DNA from: Pseudofabraea citricarpa | Lineage: Eukaryota > Ascomycota > Leotiomycetes > Helotiales > Dermateaceae | DNA length: 64,000 nucleotides | Assembly: GCA_029641185.1 (NCBI GenBank) | Contig: JAPWGK010000009.1 | Coordinates: 198,501-262,500 of the forward strand | Direction: 5' to 3' | In this document: positions 10,776 through 22,174 of the stretch, piece by piece | Layout of the letters: each line of letters starts with the position of its first letter | Numbering within the stretch: the first letter of the stretch is position 1 | Notes under the pieces: model-generated | What the model was told of the DNA's origin: nothing | Seen by the model: only the letters and a program-made list of their open reading frames with translations | The model's database searches: none | Translations under genes and position numbers: made by a program

Positions 10776-11647
10776 TCAACCAGCAGTCGGCGCTGCTTTC
10801 TTCTTTTTGTCTTCAATCAACTCAATGTTATCCTCGGGGATATCTGGATACTTCTCATTCAAGAATTCTTCAATCTCGTCACTCACATCTCCCTGCACCA
10901 CAATCTCCTCCCCACCACTCGCAAGTTTGGTGACGCTGCTCCCCGTCGCGAACTTCTTCCCGAATTCCTTGGCGACTTTCTTCAGATCCAGATTGAAAGC
11001 CTCCAAACCAGACACGGCGGTGACGTATTTACGCTTATTACGCTCAACGCGCTTGATATAGACCTTAGATGCAGCCAGCGTCTGTGCGTGCTTCTGCTCT
11101 GCTGCTTCGGCCTTGGCTGCTTTCTTCTGTGCATCTTTCGCTGCACGCTTCTGGGCATCGACAGAGAGTGTTGACGTTGCGGCCGATAATGCTTCTAAGA
11201 ATTGGACTATGTTAGTCCTATTCACTTTCTCTCGCTCCACTGCCGTCGCTGAGCATGTATGAAGTCTGATATAGACATACCCTCTGACCAGATCCGCTCG
11301 TACATCTCACTGTGGTTCTTTTCCAGCCATTCCTGGCATTTCTTGACCGTGCCGCCAAACTCGCAGTACTACTTCCTCATCTCATAAGCCTGTGTATTTT
11401 TTTTTTCTCAAACCTCATCGTCGCCGTCGACATATAAAGGGATCTTTGTATATATACCTCAGGTGGTAATGAGCATACTAAATTTCTCCAAATCAGCATG
11501 CGATTCTGGAAGCCATGCATGGCGGGGTAGCAAAAGACAAGGATTTTGATCTCTCCCCCCTCATTGCGACAGTAACTTACCTCCGCAGTATACGACCTGG
11601 CGCGATTGCGGCTCGTTGGAGCCTTCTTGTGTCTCGACGTCTGCCAT
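10776..11647 (-). CDS. tma22: translation machinery-associated protein 22 (DENR-like, SUI1 domain)
   Basis: Four exons on the minus strand, 11647-11581, 11477-11458, 11368-11281 and 11194-10776, giving 197 residues. Exon 2 is only 20 bases and encodes V-CSLPPE. The N-terminal part (QVVYCGGVCSLPPEYCEFG) is the Cys-containing segment of DENR/Tma22; a Lys/Ala-rich linker follows; the SUI1/eIF1-like domain spans about 102-175 (YIKRVERNKRKYVTAVSGL, FGKKFATGSSV, EIVVQGDVSDEI). Tma22 with Tma20 (MCT-1) recycles 40S subunits by releasing deacylated tRNA after termination. Start and stop fit the family length. The last acceptor was chosen at TTCTTAG because it restores SEEALSAATSTLS. Confidence 0.92.
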
Positions 11648-12027
11648 GGCTTCTTGCTAAATGGTGGTAGGTGAGAATACGGGCGTGGGATGTTCTGAAA
11701 GTTGCGGTTTGAGGAGGGGAGAAGCTCGAGTGAAGCTGGTGGGGCAAAGGCCTGACGCTGGAGCTAGCGGCCGCTTCCCGGATCTTGGTTGTAATGTCAA
11801 TGTCACGCCGCGCCGCGCCGCAACTCCTCTTTCCTTCTCTCCTCGCATCTTATCTCAGCTCATCTCGACTTGGGCTTGCTTTCGGAACAAAGGCTTGAGT
11901 TGATATCACGTTATCAAGAACTTCACAAACCTTCCTCTCTTTCTAAATCACTGCCACGCTATTGTTCCGATTGAGGAGAGCTTATCTCTGTTGTGTACCC
12001 GGTAGACCTAGAGGATCTGTTCACTCA
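11648..12027. other. divergent upstream region
   Basis: About 380 bases between the tma22 start and the next gene; includes a short GCCGC repeat around 11806-11820. No gene seen. Confidence 0.5.
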
Positions 12028-12859
12028 ATGGAGGACCGTATCAAAGTGAGAAAGGTACATGTTTTCATATATAAGATCTCTCGATCATGGCTAGAAAGTT
12101 TGCTAACTGGAGCAGCCTCGTCATGTGGTGACTGAGGAGGATCTATCATTTACAACTCCATTTCGGTTCCTGGATCTACCGGTAGAGATTCGTCTGCGGA
12201 TCTATCCTTATATTGCTTCTAATCATTTATCTTCTCGATCAGTGGCTTGCTGTGCAAACGTCAGAGCTGATAGAGAACCACGACTTCATCCCGCTATCCT
12301 TGGAGTCAACCAACAACTCTATCACGAATTTAAAAAGGAGTGGGACAGTCTCTCTTACGACCTGGCATTTTTCAGTCCATTCTCGTTTCAATTTAATACT
12401 TGGCTTTTTCCTCACAGACAAGAAGGCATTACCGTTCTTCACTCGAGGTCTTCGATACTACGAAAGGCCAGGCAGTTGGAACTTTTGATCAGTTTGTGTC
12501 ATTTTGGTCTATGCAATGAAAAGGCTCTTTCTAAATGCCTCGAACGTATTTTGTTGGAGATTACATCCTCTGGGAATCTCCAAAAGCTTTGCCTCCGTTT
12601 CAAGATCCTTCCGCCATTAATTGACGACTATGCACAAGATCCAAAGGGAACGGAAGAGCGTCTTAGGGTGCAACTGACACCCTTGCGGGTAGTTCGTGGC
12701 TTATCTGATGTACACATGAGCGAAATTAGTACTCGCAGACTTCTGGATCCCAAAGTGGGTGTTGAAGAATCGCTAGATCCAATTCTTGGCATTGTCAGAA
12801 ATATTGTTGGACCATTGTTGCTCGACATGGTGAAACCGCACAGCATGGAAAGGGCCTGA
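12028..12859 (+). CDS. 2EXR/F-box-like hypothetical protein
   Basis: Two exons, 12028-12054 and 12116-12859, giving 256 residues. The intron (GTACAT...GAGCAG, branch GCTAACTGG) joins MEDRIKVRK to PRHVVTEEDL. Residues 25-70 carry the pattern FRFLDLPVEIRLRIYPYI, followed by HPAILGVNQQLYHEFKKEW, as in the large ascomycete family annotated as 2EXR or F-box-like. Its molecular role is unknown. After the TGA at 12857 the same frame stays open to 13072. A 45-base intron (12830-12874, GTGAAA...CCGAG, CTGAT branch) would remove the stop and give a 312-residue protein. The alternative is a truncated copy. Confidence 0.6.
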
Positions 12860-14271
12860 TTCCTTACTTCCGAGTTGGATGAGGTGGCACTCGATATGAG
12901 CTGTGGCGGTATTAAGAGCTTACGTTGGCAGCAAGCTTTTGAGTCTCATATTGGAGCTTATCGGTCCTTACGAGTTGCACACTACCATCAACCTGAGAGT
13001 GTCTTGCCCCTGGCTTCGATTCAACTTCTAGGCCCAAGGAAACTTGAAATCATACAAAATCTGCACAAATAGCTATTAAAAGATCGAGTGAAAGGTAGCA
13101 TGGTAGCTTCTAGTCAGGCACTCCTGGGGGCCGGAACGAATCCGATCGTGAATTCATATAGTTTCTGAGCTAAGCCACTATATCCTTCCTGCATATGTTT
13201 ATTGGATGATGCTAAATTACAACATTATCATCTTATACTCTGACCTGATATCCATTCTGCATCTTGTGCATATTTGCAAGAGGCGACTCATCTTCATTCG
13301 CTCGTCAACCATGGTCCTCCAGAGGGGCAGGTAGCATTTCGGTCTTATATTCATGGCCGAAAACTTACATGATGGTTCTGATATCTCAATACCCTAGTCA
13401 CTTGGCAACACAACCTTCGGACTAGCAATAGCTGATCTTTATGCCTGTGTCGCCAAGCGTAATTCTGGTGCCGGTCTTCTCCGCTTGTGGTATGCTTGTA
13501 TCAGATCACAAGCCAACAGATCTAATCCCCCAGAGTTGAAACATATATTTTGTGTGCCACGTTTTTTCATGTGCCAAGTTTTAAGAGATCAAGATCCTGA
13601 GGTGGTGCTCTATAATTACTTCTCGAAATCTTCTCGTTGCCTAGATGCCTTGGCTGTGATAACAACTTGGATGGTAACTTGCCAGCTGAACGAGCACTGT
13701 AAGATGGAAGGTTGTCACCCTCTTGCAAAAGAAGGTTCTTAGTCGAATAGCAGCCCCCAAGGCCCATTTCTTACCCATCTCTTGACATCAAGAAAAAACA
13801 GCTCCCACTAAATGCGGGGGGCAGCTAGCGATGGGTAAGCGACAGGGCTTATCTTCCAGCACCAAGTGTACCAAGCTCCAATGACAACAACACCACCCTC
13901 GCAGCTGACAACACATAGGTATTTGGTTAATTGTACATGGTGGCCATCATTGGTCTCTACGGGACGGATGTCGCAATCCACGTTCTCGCAAGCCACCCAC
14001 CCTGCACACATGTCAGATTTTGGCTCAGCTTCCGGCGCCCAATCTAGAAGCTCAAATAATTGCACTCACCCAAGAATCGCCACCACGATAGCTACATACC
14101 GGTTAATACCTTCTGGTAATCAGCCGCATTTCGAAATATCGTCAGATAAAATGGTGTGGATGCCCGCGCCCTAGCCGGCCGGTGGCTGGTGGCCACCATC
14201 TACTTAATCTTTCTTTCTCGGAGCTTAATCCTCGTATTTGCTACAGCTGCAAAGCCATCATTAATCTAATC
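12860..14271. other. interval after the 2EXR gene
   Basis: The first 210 bases are an in-frame extension of the preceding gene and may be its last exon. From 13073 to 14271 I see only short, overlapping frames on both strands with no domain. The right end should be the promoter of the DUF3176 gene. Confidence 0.45.
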
Positions 14272-16353
14272 ATGTCGTCTGGGAACTATTCGCCCGTTAT
14301 CGAGCCTGCTCGCGCTCCGGAATCTGATATCGCTTTATCGCAGTATGTACCACCGAGAAGAAGTTATCGTGTATGCAGCTTGTTGACGAATCATAGGATC
14401 CGCAGCACAAGTTATCGGAAACCAGTCGCTTCCGAAAGTATCGAGGAGCTTAATAACGATACGCAATACTATGGCCATACTCGAAACTGGAGTGATAGTA
14501 CAGCCAGCACCATCGCTAAAGACAAAGAAGAAACAACTAGTAATCGCAGCCTCCTCGGTAAATCAGTCAAGTTTGCACGCAGAGAATCATGGTTCCATGA
14601 AATCCTCACTTTATGCATTGGCGCCGCTGCTGTTGGTGCTATTATTGCTGTGTTGGCAATCTTTAACAACTCGTCGTTGCCTTCTTGGCCGCTTAGTATC
14701 ACGCTCAATACGCTTATTGCCCTCCTGGCTGCTTTAGCGAACGCTTCTCTTGCTGTCCCGTTGTCGAGTGGCTTCAGTCAGTTGAAATGGGTTTGGTTCA
14801 AGCAGAGATCTGCACCGCTTAGCGATATGGAACTGTTTGACGAAGCCAGTCGAGGTTCCTGGGGTGCTGCTAGACTTTTGAGCAAAGTACGAGGAGGGTA
14901 AGTAGTATATTTCTTTGGGTTGATATTCTTGTTTTGAAATTGTGTCTTTTCTGGGTTCCATTCGAAGATACAGGAAACAGGGGGCATCGGCTAACGTAAA
15001 GCGAAGACCCGTCGGCTCTTTTGGTGCTATTATCACCATTGTCGCCCTTGTTCTTGGCCCATTCTCTCAGCAGGTCGCTACATATCCTACAAGAAACAGC
15101 ATATCGGATACACCAGCAAAGATCCCAGCTGCTATGAACTACTCTGGCGTACTTCCTGGTGATTCTTCGGATAGTAAGCTAAGGCTCGCCTGTGTAGATA
15201 TCTATTGCTAACTAGTACAGATGGCTTCGTACCTATCCTCCCCATGAAAGCAGCAGTTTACTCTGGACTGTTCGCAGAATCCGAGCCTGCCTCGCCAAGA
15301 GTCACCTGCGAGAGCGGAAACTGTACCTGGCCATCGTTCAGCACTTTAGCAGTATGCCACAGCTGCGTTGATCTAACACCATTCATGACACGATTCTGCA
15401 ATGATACATCAGATGCATCCAACTGCGGATGGGAAGTGCCTCAAGGAGCCCGACTCCGCGACAGCAAAGACGCCTTCAGCATGACGAGTTTCACCCCGAG
15501 CGTATTCGGCGACATGCCCTACACGAACATCATCAAACTAATCTTCATGGGCACCGAAGCACAAGGTGGCGCTCCTGAAAACTTCAACCCGTGGGCGACG
15601 CAGTGCACCATCGATTACTGTGCGCAGACGATGAGCTCCGTCGTCGTCAACGGAAAGTTAACCGAGAACATCACCGACACGGTACGGAACAACACCGTTG
15701 TAGATATCAGCCAGAGTGAAGGGAGGACGCCCGTCGAGCTTACGACTTCAGATAACCAGACGGTGTTTATAAGCGAACCTGCGATGCTGGGTATCCAATC
15801 TTGGTTCTCAACCATCTTCACGAACGGAAGCGCGTCGCGGAACTCGACCTTCGAGGGAATCGATCAAGCGACTCTCGTCATCGTCAACCTCACCGTCGGC
15901 ATCTCTTCCGGCACGACGTATTTCGATACCGACATCGTGCAGACCTTCTACTGGAATTACTACGAGTATACCGACGGTCTCCCTCGCTTGATGAGCGACC
16001 TCGCCACGGCAATGACAGTCGCCTTCCGCTCCTTCAATGGGAAAATCGACATCATGGGTTCAGCGACGACGCTCGAGACGTATGTCAAAGTCCGCTGGGT
16101 CTGGATCTCGCTTCCCCTGTTCGTGGTCTTGGCTACGACGGTCTTCCTCGTCTTGGCCATGCTGCAGAGCCGTAAGAGCCGCACTGAGTTGTGGAAGGGC
16201 AGTGCCCTCGCTCTGTTGTTCTACGGACTCGATCATGCGACGAAGATCCAATTTGGCACCGTTTCGTCGTTTGAGGATAAGAAGAGGTTGATGAAGGATA
16301 TTAGAGTCAAGCTCGATCAGGATCGCAATTTTGGATCTGTCCTTCGATCTTGA
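14272..16353 (+). CDS. DUF3176 family membrane protein
   Basis: Three exons, 14272-14897, 14974-15173 and 15221-16353, giving 652 residues. Introns are GTAAGT...ATACAG and GTAAGC...TACAG, the latter with a GCTAAC branch. The N-terminal third holds the DUF3176 core: ESWFHEILTLCIGAAAVGAI, LPSWPLSITLNTLIALLAAL, SQLKWVWFKQRSAPLSDMEL and FDEASRGSWGAA, with three membrane segments. A large extracellular part follows, with Cys pairs (CESGNCTWPS, CHSCVDLTPF) and many N-x-S/T sites. A C-terminal membrane helix near residue 590 (LPLFVVLATTVFLVLAMLQS) is followed by a short cytoplasmic tail. The family is confined to filamentous fungi and has no established function. Confidence 0.9.
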
Positions 16354-17146
16354 TCCGTTTAATGTGTGATGAGATTTAGTCAAAAGTATAATCTGCTATA
16401 GTAGCTTCCTACGTATTCTGTAACTTTTAATGTCTTCTTTTCATACTAGGTAAATTTTTATTGCTGCTCGAATGACTGGGTATTTACGCTGGACTTTTGT
16501 ATCTCTTTAAAAAAGAGAAAGAGATAAGACAACAAAATAAATCTATATTTCTAGTTTACATGTTAGATCCTTAATCCTCTCATCTTTATCACGTTCTATT
16601 TAAAGGTAGTAATAATCTTATTAGTAAAAAGGCTATATAATATTATTATTAAATAAGTATTTAAATCACTTATTTTTAAGGCAAATTATATTAGACTTAA
16701 TAACTAGTATTAAATTTTCTTTTTATTATATTAGGATATTCTTTTAATATATTTTTGAAGTTATATATTTTTATTTTATTTTTATATTATATTATCTTAT
16801 ATATTTTTAGTACTAGATATTAAACTTTTAATTTATTATTTTATTTATTATTTAATTCTTAAACGATGTAAATTAAGTCGGGTTTATATAAAATTTACTC
16901 TTATTAAATCTAGGTTTCGCTTATATACTGACCAACTATTTCAGGTAAAGTAGTTAACCACGCGACTTGTCGTCTCAAGTGTAGTTCCTTGTTCGCCACA
17001 TGGATTTTAAGTTGAAAAGGTGGATCTTACCCCTGTAGGTGGAGAACCTCGTATTCCCCCTTAGCCTCCTCGCCAAGATGTTCAGAAACTTCATATATAG
17101 AGAACAAGACTCCTTGAAATGTCTAATACTTCTCAATTAGCATCCC
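16354..17146. other. intergenic with very AT-rich island
   Basis: The stretch from about 16500 to 16930 is strongly AT-biased (runs such as TATAATATTATTATTAAATAAG) and holds no open frame of note. It contrasts with the GC-balanced genes on both sides. It may be a decayed, RIP-like remnant or simply an AT-rich spacer. The last 200 bases are the promoter of the peptidase gene. Confidence 0.6.
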
Positions 17147-18089
17147 ATGATGAGACATATTATAGTTATAATCGCATTATTATTATGCTATCGCTGCGCA
17201 GCACAAAACGTCTCATACCAACCATACTACGACACAACATGGGCAGGACCAGTACAACTTGCAGCGAACTTCAATGCCTCTTCTAATTCCTCTGGATTTG
17301 TATCAGTACAAGCAACACTTGTAATGCCTCACCTCTCTCTGCCAAAAACACCTCATCAGCAAGTCGATGAGTATACGGCTTCTTTTTGGATAGGTCTTGA
17401 TGGATTCTTACCCTCCGGAAATGATCCAGTTCGTGGACTTTGGCAAGCTGGTGTTGTGATGTCTATTTTTACGAATGGAACGACGATGTATTCTGGGTTT
17501 TATGAATGGTAATTCGCCCCTTCAGCTTTATCCTCTCTTCAGATCTGATTTCGTCTTGGATATAGGGTCCCAAATGATCCCGTATCTTTGACGACATCCC
17601 AACTCGCCATCTCAGAAGATGATCATATCCAAGTACTGATCAACACTACTGATTCTGGCTATCATGGGACGACAACACTCACAAATCTTAATACTAGTCA
17701 GACGATTTCGGTCAGTCAGAATGCGCCGACTCTTTGGAGGGGTCCGACGTTTCCTGCACCTGGGTCTTCTGCGGAATGGTAAGTCCTTCTTTTCTAGAAA
17801 GTATTCGAAGATTTCATGCTGAAATAATACCCCGTATAGGATCATAGAAGCAGGAACGTATCTCAATACAACGCAATATGTATTCCCTGATTGGGGTAAT
17901 GCGTCGATTTTGGATGCGAAGGCTTGCTATGGAGGTGGGGAGTGTATTGTTCCTGGGGATGTTGATGGAGGGGCAGAAAATACGAGAATGACGGTTGTGT
18001 TGTGGAATGATACGCAGACTGTGTATACGGAGAGCTATGTTGAGGGGGAGAAGGTTTGGATTGAGTATGTGGAGGAAGCTTTTGAGTAA
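17147..18089 (+). CDS. secreted glutamic peptidase, family G1 (eqolisin)
   Basis: Three exons, 17147-17508, 17566-17778 and 17840-18089, giving 274 residues. Both introns interrupt a Trp codon in the same phase. Residues 1-19 are a signal peptide (MMRHIIVIIALLLCYRCAA). The mature part shows the G1 signatures: SYQPYYDTTWAGPVQ, FWIGLDG, LWQAGV with the expected catalytic Gln, and AEWIIEAGTYL, the region carrying the catalytic Glu. These pepstatin-insensitive acid peptidases are secreted by ascomycetes and act at low pH. There is no long propeptide, unlike scytalidoglutamic peptidase, so it belongs to the shorter intracellular/secreted subgroup. Multiple N-glycosylation sites are present. Confidence 0.9.
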
Positions 18090-18781
18090 CTAACATGTTG
18101 TTAAGTTGATTTACAATTTTCTTGATGTTTATTAAATTCGAAGAATGATTATTGTAATTTGAAATAATACCACGTTTATCGATTATCTTCAACATCGTTC
18201 AGATGTAGCATGTCCTGTTATGATCGTTCTTGCTTGCTTTGCACTAGCGTTTAGCTTTAGCCTTCTTCTATCAAAGTCACTAAAAAGGTAAATCTCTTTC
18301 GTAATTGGTATGCGTCACAAATGAGCAAAGACGTCTTGTAATGAATACATAGCCTCTTATGGGCCTGTTGTCAAGTTAAAGATTGTTGATCCCCACAATG
18401 CCCCTCCGCTTCCGCTCTTATCCCCGCCTCGCACTTGCCCCCGCTCCACGCTATGCTATAGTCCTCGTCCACCAACTCTGCGCAAAAGAAGTTCGCTATT
18501 TTAACCTTAACTTGGTTATAGTGGACGATGAGTAGTCTTAGTTCTTTCAATTCATGTTCTCGATCCTGAAGTCGGCGTCATGCTACCCTGCGAAGTTCGT
18601 CTAATGATTGTTTTGTAGAACCCAATCTTGACAATCCCCCGCTTGTTATTTCCTTCTTTCCTTGACCAATTGTGGAGATGATCTTCAGTTATAAATCCTG
18701 GAGAGAGTCCTCAATTCTGTGTTGCTTATTCATTCATCTCTTCTAGCGTGCAGATCTGCCTTTTTCGAATTTCTCGTCAAT
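18090..18781. other. intergenic
   Basis: Upstream region of the tannase-like gene and 3' flank of the peptidase gene. No supported coding frame. Confidence 0.5.
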
Positions 18782-20357
18782 ATGGGACTTTCATCAAGAG
18801 TTTGGTCCTTTGCCCTTCCAATATTGGTTTCCATCAATGTATACGCTCTTTCTATAAACGACGTTTATACGACATCGTATGTGAATTCTTTATTGTCCTA
18901 TGATATCCTGTACTTGGGGACAACGCCTGTCAACATTGGCCCCTCTTCAATACAAGTTAATGCTGTCATCAACAACTCCGTCAGTGACCAAGGATTCTTT
19001 GCAAACGCAAACCTCGATTACTGCAATGTTACCTTTGCATATACTCATACTGGACGCAATGACTCTGTCTTGGTCACTTATTGGGTATTTGCCCCTGCAT
19101 CATTCAAGAATCGCTATCTGGCAACAGGTGGAGGAGAATATGCTATCAATTCTGGGACTGGAAACTCTAGATCTTTTCCTGCAGGTGTGATCTACAGAGC
19201 AGTTGCAGGTGCTACTGACGGTGGATCTGGAAGTTTCTCCAACAATTGGGATTCTGTCTATATCATCCGAAACGGAACCGTTGACCTGGAATCACTTTTC
19301 ATGTTTGGATATCAAGCCGCCAATGAGTTGACTTTGCTTGGTCAAATATTCACTAAGAGCTTCTTCAACATGTCATGTGAGACGAAACTTTACTCTTACT
19401 ATCAAGGTTGCTCTGAGGGTGGTCGAGAGGGATGGAGTCAGGTCCAGCGCTTCACGGACTTCGGCGGCGTCATTACTGGTGCTCCTGCCTTTCGGTTCTC
19501 TTTCCAGCAAATTAACATCTCTACTCGAACATCGCTCAGCAAACTCTCGACTATTACCCACCAGCATGCGAGCTGCAAAAGATTCTCAATGAAACTATTA
19601 CCGCTTGCGACCCCTTGGACGGTCTCACGGATGGAGTCGTTGCACGTACAGACTTGTGCAAATTGCATTTCAATGCATCCTCTATTATCGGCAAGTCATA
19701 TTATTGTCCCGCAACTTCAGAATTCTTGAGATTTCCTCCAGCTCGAGCTTGGCCAGAGCAGGACGGCACCGTCACAGCTCAAGGTGTTCAAGTTGCCAAC
19801 GCAATTGTCGACGGCCTGCATGACGCAAGCGGGAAGAGAGTTTATTTTTCCTATCAACCTTCGTCTATCTTTGCTGATGATCACACATCATACAACACAA
19901 CTTCTGATACCTGGGGCCTCTACATCAACTCCTTCGGATCCGAATTCGTCGCGCGATACTTGGAGTTTCTAGATACAAGTACTCTCGATAATCTCGACGG
20001 CGTAACTTACGATACTCTCAAGACGTGGATTATCCAAGGTTGGAAGAAGTATGAAGACACTCTCCAAACAACATGGCCAGACCTCACCGAGTACTACGAA
20101 TCCGTGGCAAGATCTTGCATTTTCACGGAGAATCAGACTTCAGCATTCCCACCGCCTCTTCAGTCCACTACCACGACTCCGTTCGTAACATCATGTACGG
20201 AAACATGACTTTCCACGGATCAACAGAGGCTCTTGGAGATTGGTACCGTCTTTACCTCGTCCCTGGAGCTCAGCACTGCGCACCTAATGCCTATGAACTC
20301 ATTGGACACCCAGAAGTCATTCGACATTTCCGAGTTGCTTATTTGTCTAGATACTGA
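18782..20357 (+). pseudogene. tannase / feruloyl esterase family, frameshifted
   Basis: Residues 1-21 (MGLSSRVWSFALPILVSINVY) form a signal peptide. The frame then reads as a fungal tannase: YLATGGGEYAIN, then GATDGGSGSF and the nucleophile motif YYQGCSEGGREGW. At about 19516 (AAC/ATC) a one-base loss shifts the family sequence to a second frame (DYYPPACELQKI, then DPLDGLTDGVVART), open to 20208. At about 20104 a second one-base loss moves it to a third frame (GKILHFHGESDFSIP, then RLYLVPGAQHCAPN with the catalytic His). After 20310 the expected final part of the enzyme (about 80-100 residues) is missing or diverged. Both shifts are deletions, so either the gene is decaying or the assembly has errors; loss of the 3' end favours decay. 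Confidence 0.82.
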
Positions 20358-20815
20358 CTCTACGAAAATTGTCAAATTTACTAGCAGTGAGTCACGATCT
20401 ACTTACTTTGCTATCCCCTGTGCGATGGTAATTTAATGTGGCACTCGAATCACACCTTTCGATTCAGTGCTTGTGGGTAGACCAACTAATATCAAATCTT
20501 TCAGTTTGCCCGAGTGGGCAAGGGTTTATCAAATTTGGTACAATTGCAGCCAGAATAGTACCAAACGACAAGCGAATAAAAAAAGGACAGAATCATTGTG
20601 AGAAAAAGAGAAAACATTTGGAGAAGGGAAGACGTTTGAATATCAGCCAATTTCTACGACTCTTATTCTCGTGTTAAAAATGCCACTGAGGTGCTCCGAT
20701 TCTATATACAAGCCTTTCCTGGTACTCAGCAGAGACAACCTGGCTAGATGACCTCCCCGACACAGAGCATACTTATTCGTATCCCGTTCAACAGCTAACC
20801 CAGCTAGCGCAGCAA
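20358..20815. other. convergent spacer
   Basis: Between the tannase remnant and the 3' end of the glycosyltransferase-like gene. It should contain the missing tannase C-terminus, but I could not recognise it in any frame. Confidence 0.45.
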
Positions 20816-22174
20816 TCAAGGCCACATGCAACCAGAAGAATCCACATAGCCACGCCGGACGCCATAAAGCGTACTCTGCTTATCGGTCCAGATCTGTTTT
20901 TCCTCCTCATAAGTGCCGGTCTGGGGAGAGAACTCCTCTCTCTTGAGGGCGACATTCCACGAGAAGCTCGAATGGCCCACGCCAGCAAACTCGGAAGATT
21001 TAAGCAGGACCAGGTAATCGACCAGTGCTCGCTGATCATATTTAAGCAGCGCTAATTCGTCTCTGTCGCGGCCCTTTAGAAGATCCGTCTTGTGCGTGAC
21101 GGCAATGCTGTAGGGCTCAGCTAGCCGAGAGAGCCTGTGGGTTTCCGAGTCGTTCCCGGATGCCACGTACATTATGCCGAGCTTTGAAGCTTCGGCTTGC
21201 TTGAGATAGGCTTCCGCTTGGCCTTCGAAGTGCTCGAAGGGATTGTGCGCTACGTGGCGCTCCTGGAGTAACATCTCATCTTCGGTTCTCAGGTGTGCCC
21301 CAAAGAAAGTCTTCTTGATGATCGGAACTGAGAGGTTGAGGTTCAACTCGTACCAATGAGATAGACCCTCGAGAGTCGCTGTTGCAAGTCGGCGGGCATC
21401 GGCCCTGATCTTGAGCATATCTCCAAAGACATGAGCAACGCCATGACCATCGGAGTGAGTCGGGTATTGCAGGAAAGATTGCTCCAGGTCAACGATTATG
21501 GGTTCGTTGCTAAGTGTAGAAGTCACTTGTTCTTCGATCCAGCTATAGAACTTCGATGACCACTCCTCGGGATGTTCTATGCCACTTATTGGGCGGTTGA
21601 GAAACAAGCTCTCAGGTTGGAGGCCTTTGCGGTTGTCGCCGGCTGTCTGCTCCATGCGGTCGATAAGCTTAAGTTGCGGACAAGATAACCTCATAGAATC
21701 TATGAAGTGCTTCTTGTCAAACATGTATTCCATCCCTTGTCGTCCAGGTCCATGCCTTTTTTCGAAATGTGCAGGCTCTTCTGCTTCCCCATGGTCATGT
21801 TCTATATCTCGGAGAGCAATGTTTGGCATGACAAGCTTTGCACCGGCCGAGATAGAATACCGAACACAATTCAAGACAGAATTCCGAACATGGCCAACCC
21901 CACCATGGTTATTATCGCAAGTGAATATCAAATCGGGGTTCCACTCAGTCTTCGCACACATATCCCGAACGGGCTGTGAGTCGAGCGGAGGGAAGTCGAA
22001 GACGTCTGAAGCAGGATCGGCCAGAGTCGACGTGAAGGGGACGCGGATCTGGAAGGTCTCGGGACGATTGTAGGCTGCCCAGAGCCACAAGGTGAAAATG
22101 ACGAGGCCGCCGACGGCAACATACCTCCGGTTCAGGCCGGCCAACATCTGCATCTTTCGTGTAGGCTGTCCCAT
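20816..22174 (-). CDS. type II membrane protein, putative glycosyltransferase (O-fucosyltransferase-like)
   Basis: Uninterrupted 452-residue frame. A short basic N-terminus is followed by one membrane helix at about 18-35 (YVAVGGLVIFTLWLWAAY), so the rest should be lumenal in the Golgi or ER. The segment GGVGHVRNSVLNCVRYSISA at about 90-110 resembles the N-terminal nucleotide-sugar fold of the O-fucosyltransferase-like superfamily. A later helix region (MLLQERHVAHNPFEHFEGQA) and the C-terminal SSGCMWP tail are typical of the fungal group. The assignment to glycosyltransferases rests on this resemblance and on topology; acceptor and donor are unknown. It is single-exon, unlike most neighbours. 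Confidence 0.65.
   Translation of the reverse strand: MGQPTRKMQMLAGLNRRYVAVGGLVIFTLWLWAAYNRPETFQIRVPFTSTLADPASDVFDFPPLDSQPVRDMCAKTEWNPDLIFTCDNNHGGVGHVRNSVLNCVRYSISAGAKLVMPNIALRDIEHDHGEAEEPAHFEKRHGPGRQGMEYMFDKKHFIDSMRLSCPQLKLIDRMEQTAGDNRKGLQPESLFLNRPISGIEHPEEWSSKFYSWIEEQVTSTLSNEPIIVDLEQSFLQYPTHSDGHGVAHVFGDMLKIRADARRLATATLEGLSHWYELNLNLSVPIIKKTFFGAHLRTEDEMLLQERHVAHNPFEHFEGQAEAYLKQAEASKLGIMYVASGNDSETHRLSRLAEPYSIAVTHKTDLLKGRDRDELALLKYDQRALVDYLVLLKSSEFAGVGHSSFSWNVALKREEFSPQTGTYEEEKQIWTDKQSTLYGVRRGYVDSSGCMWP

Noticed and set aside
13485..14174. Two plus-strand frames of 85 and 102 codons
   Set aside because: No family resemblance, low codon bias, and no plausible exons to join them with.
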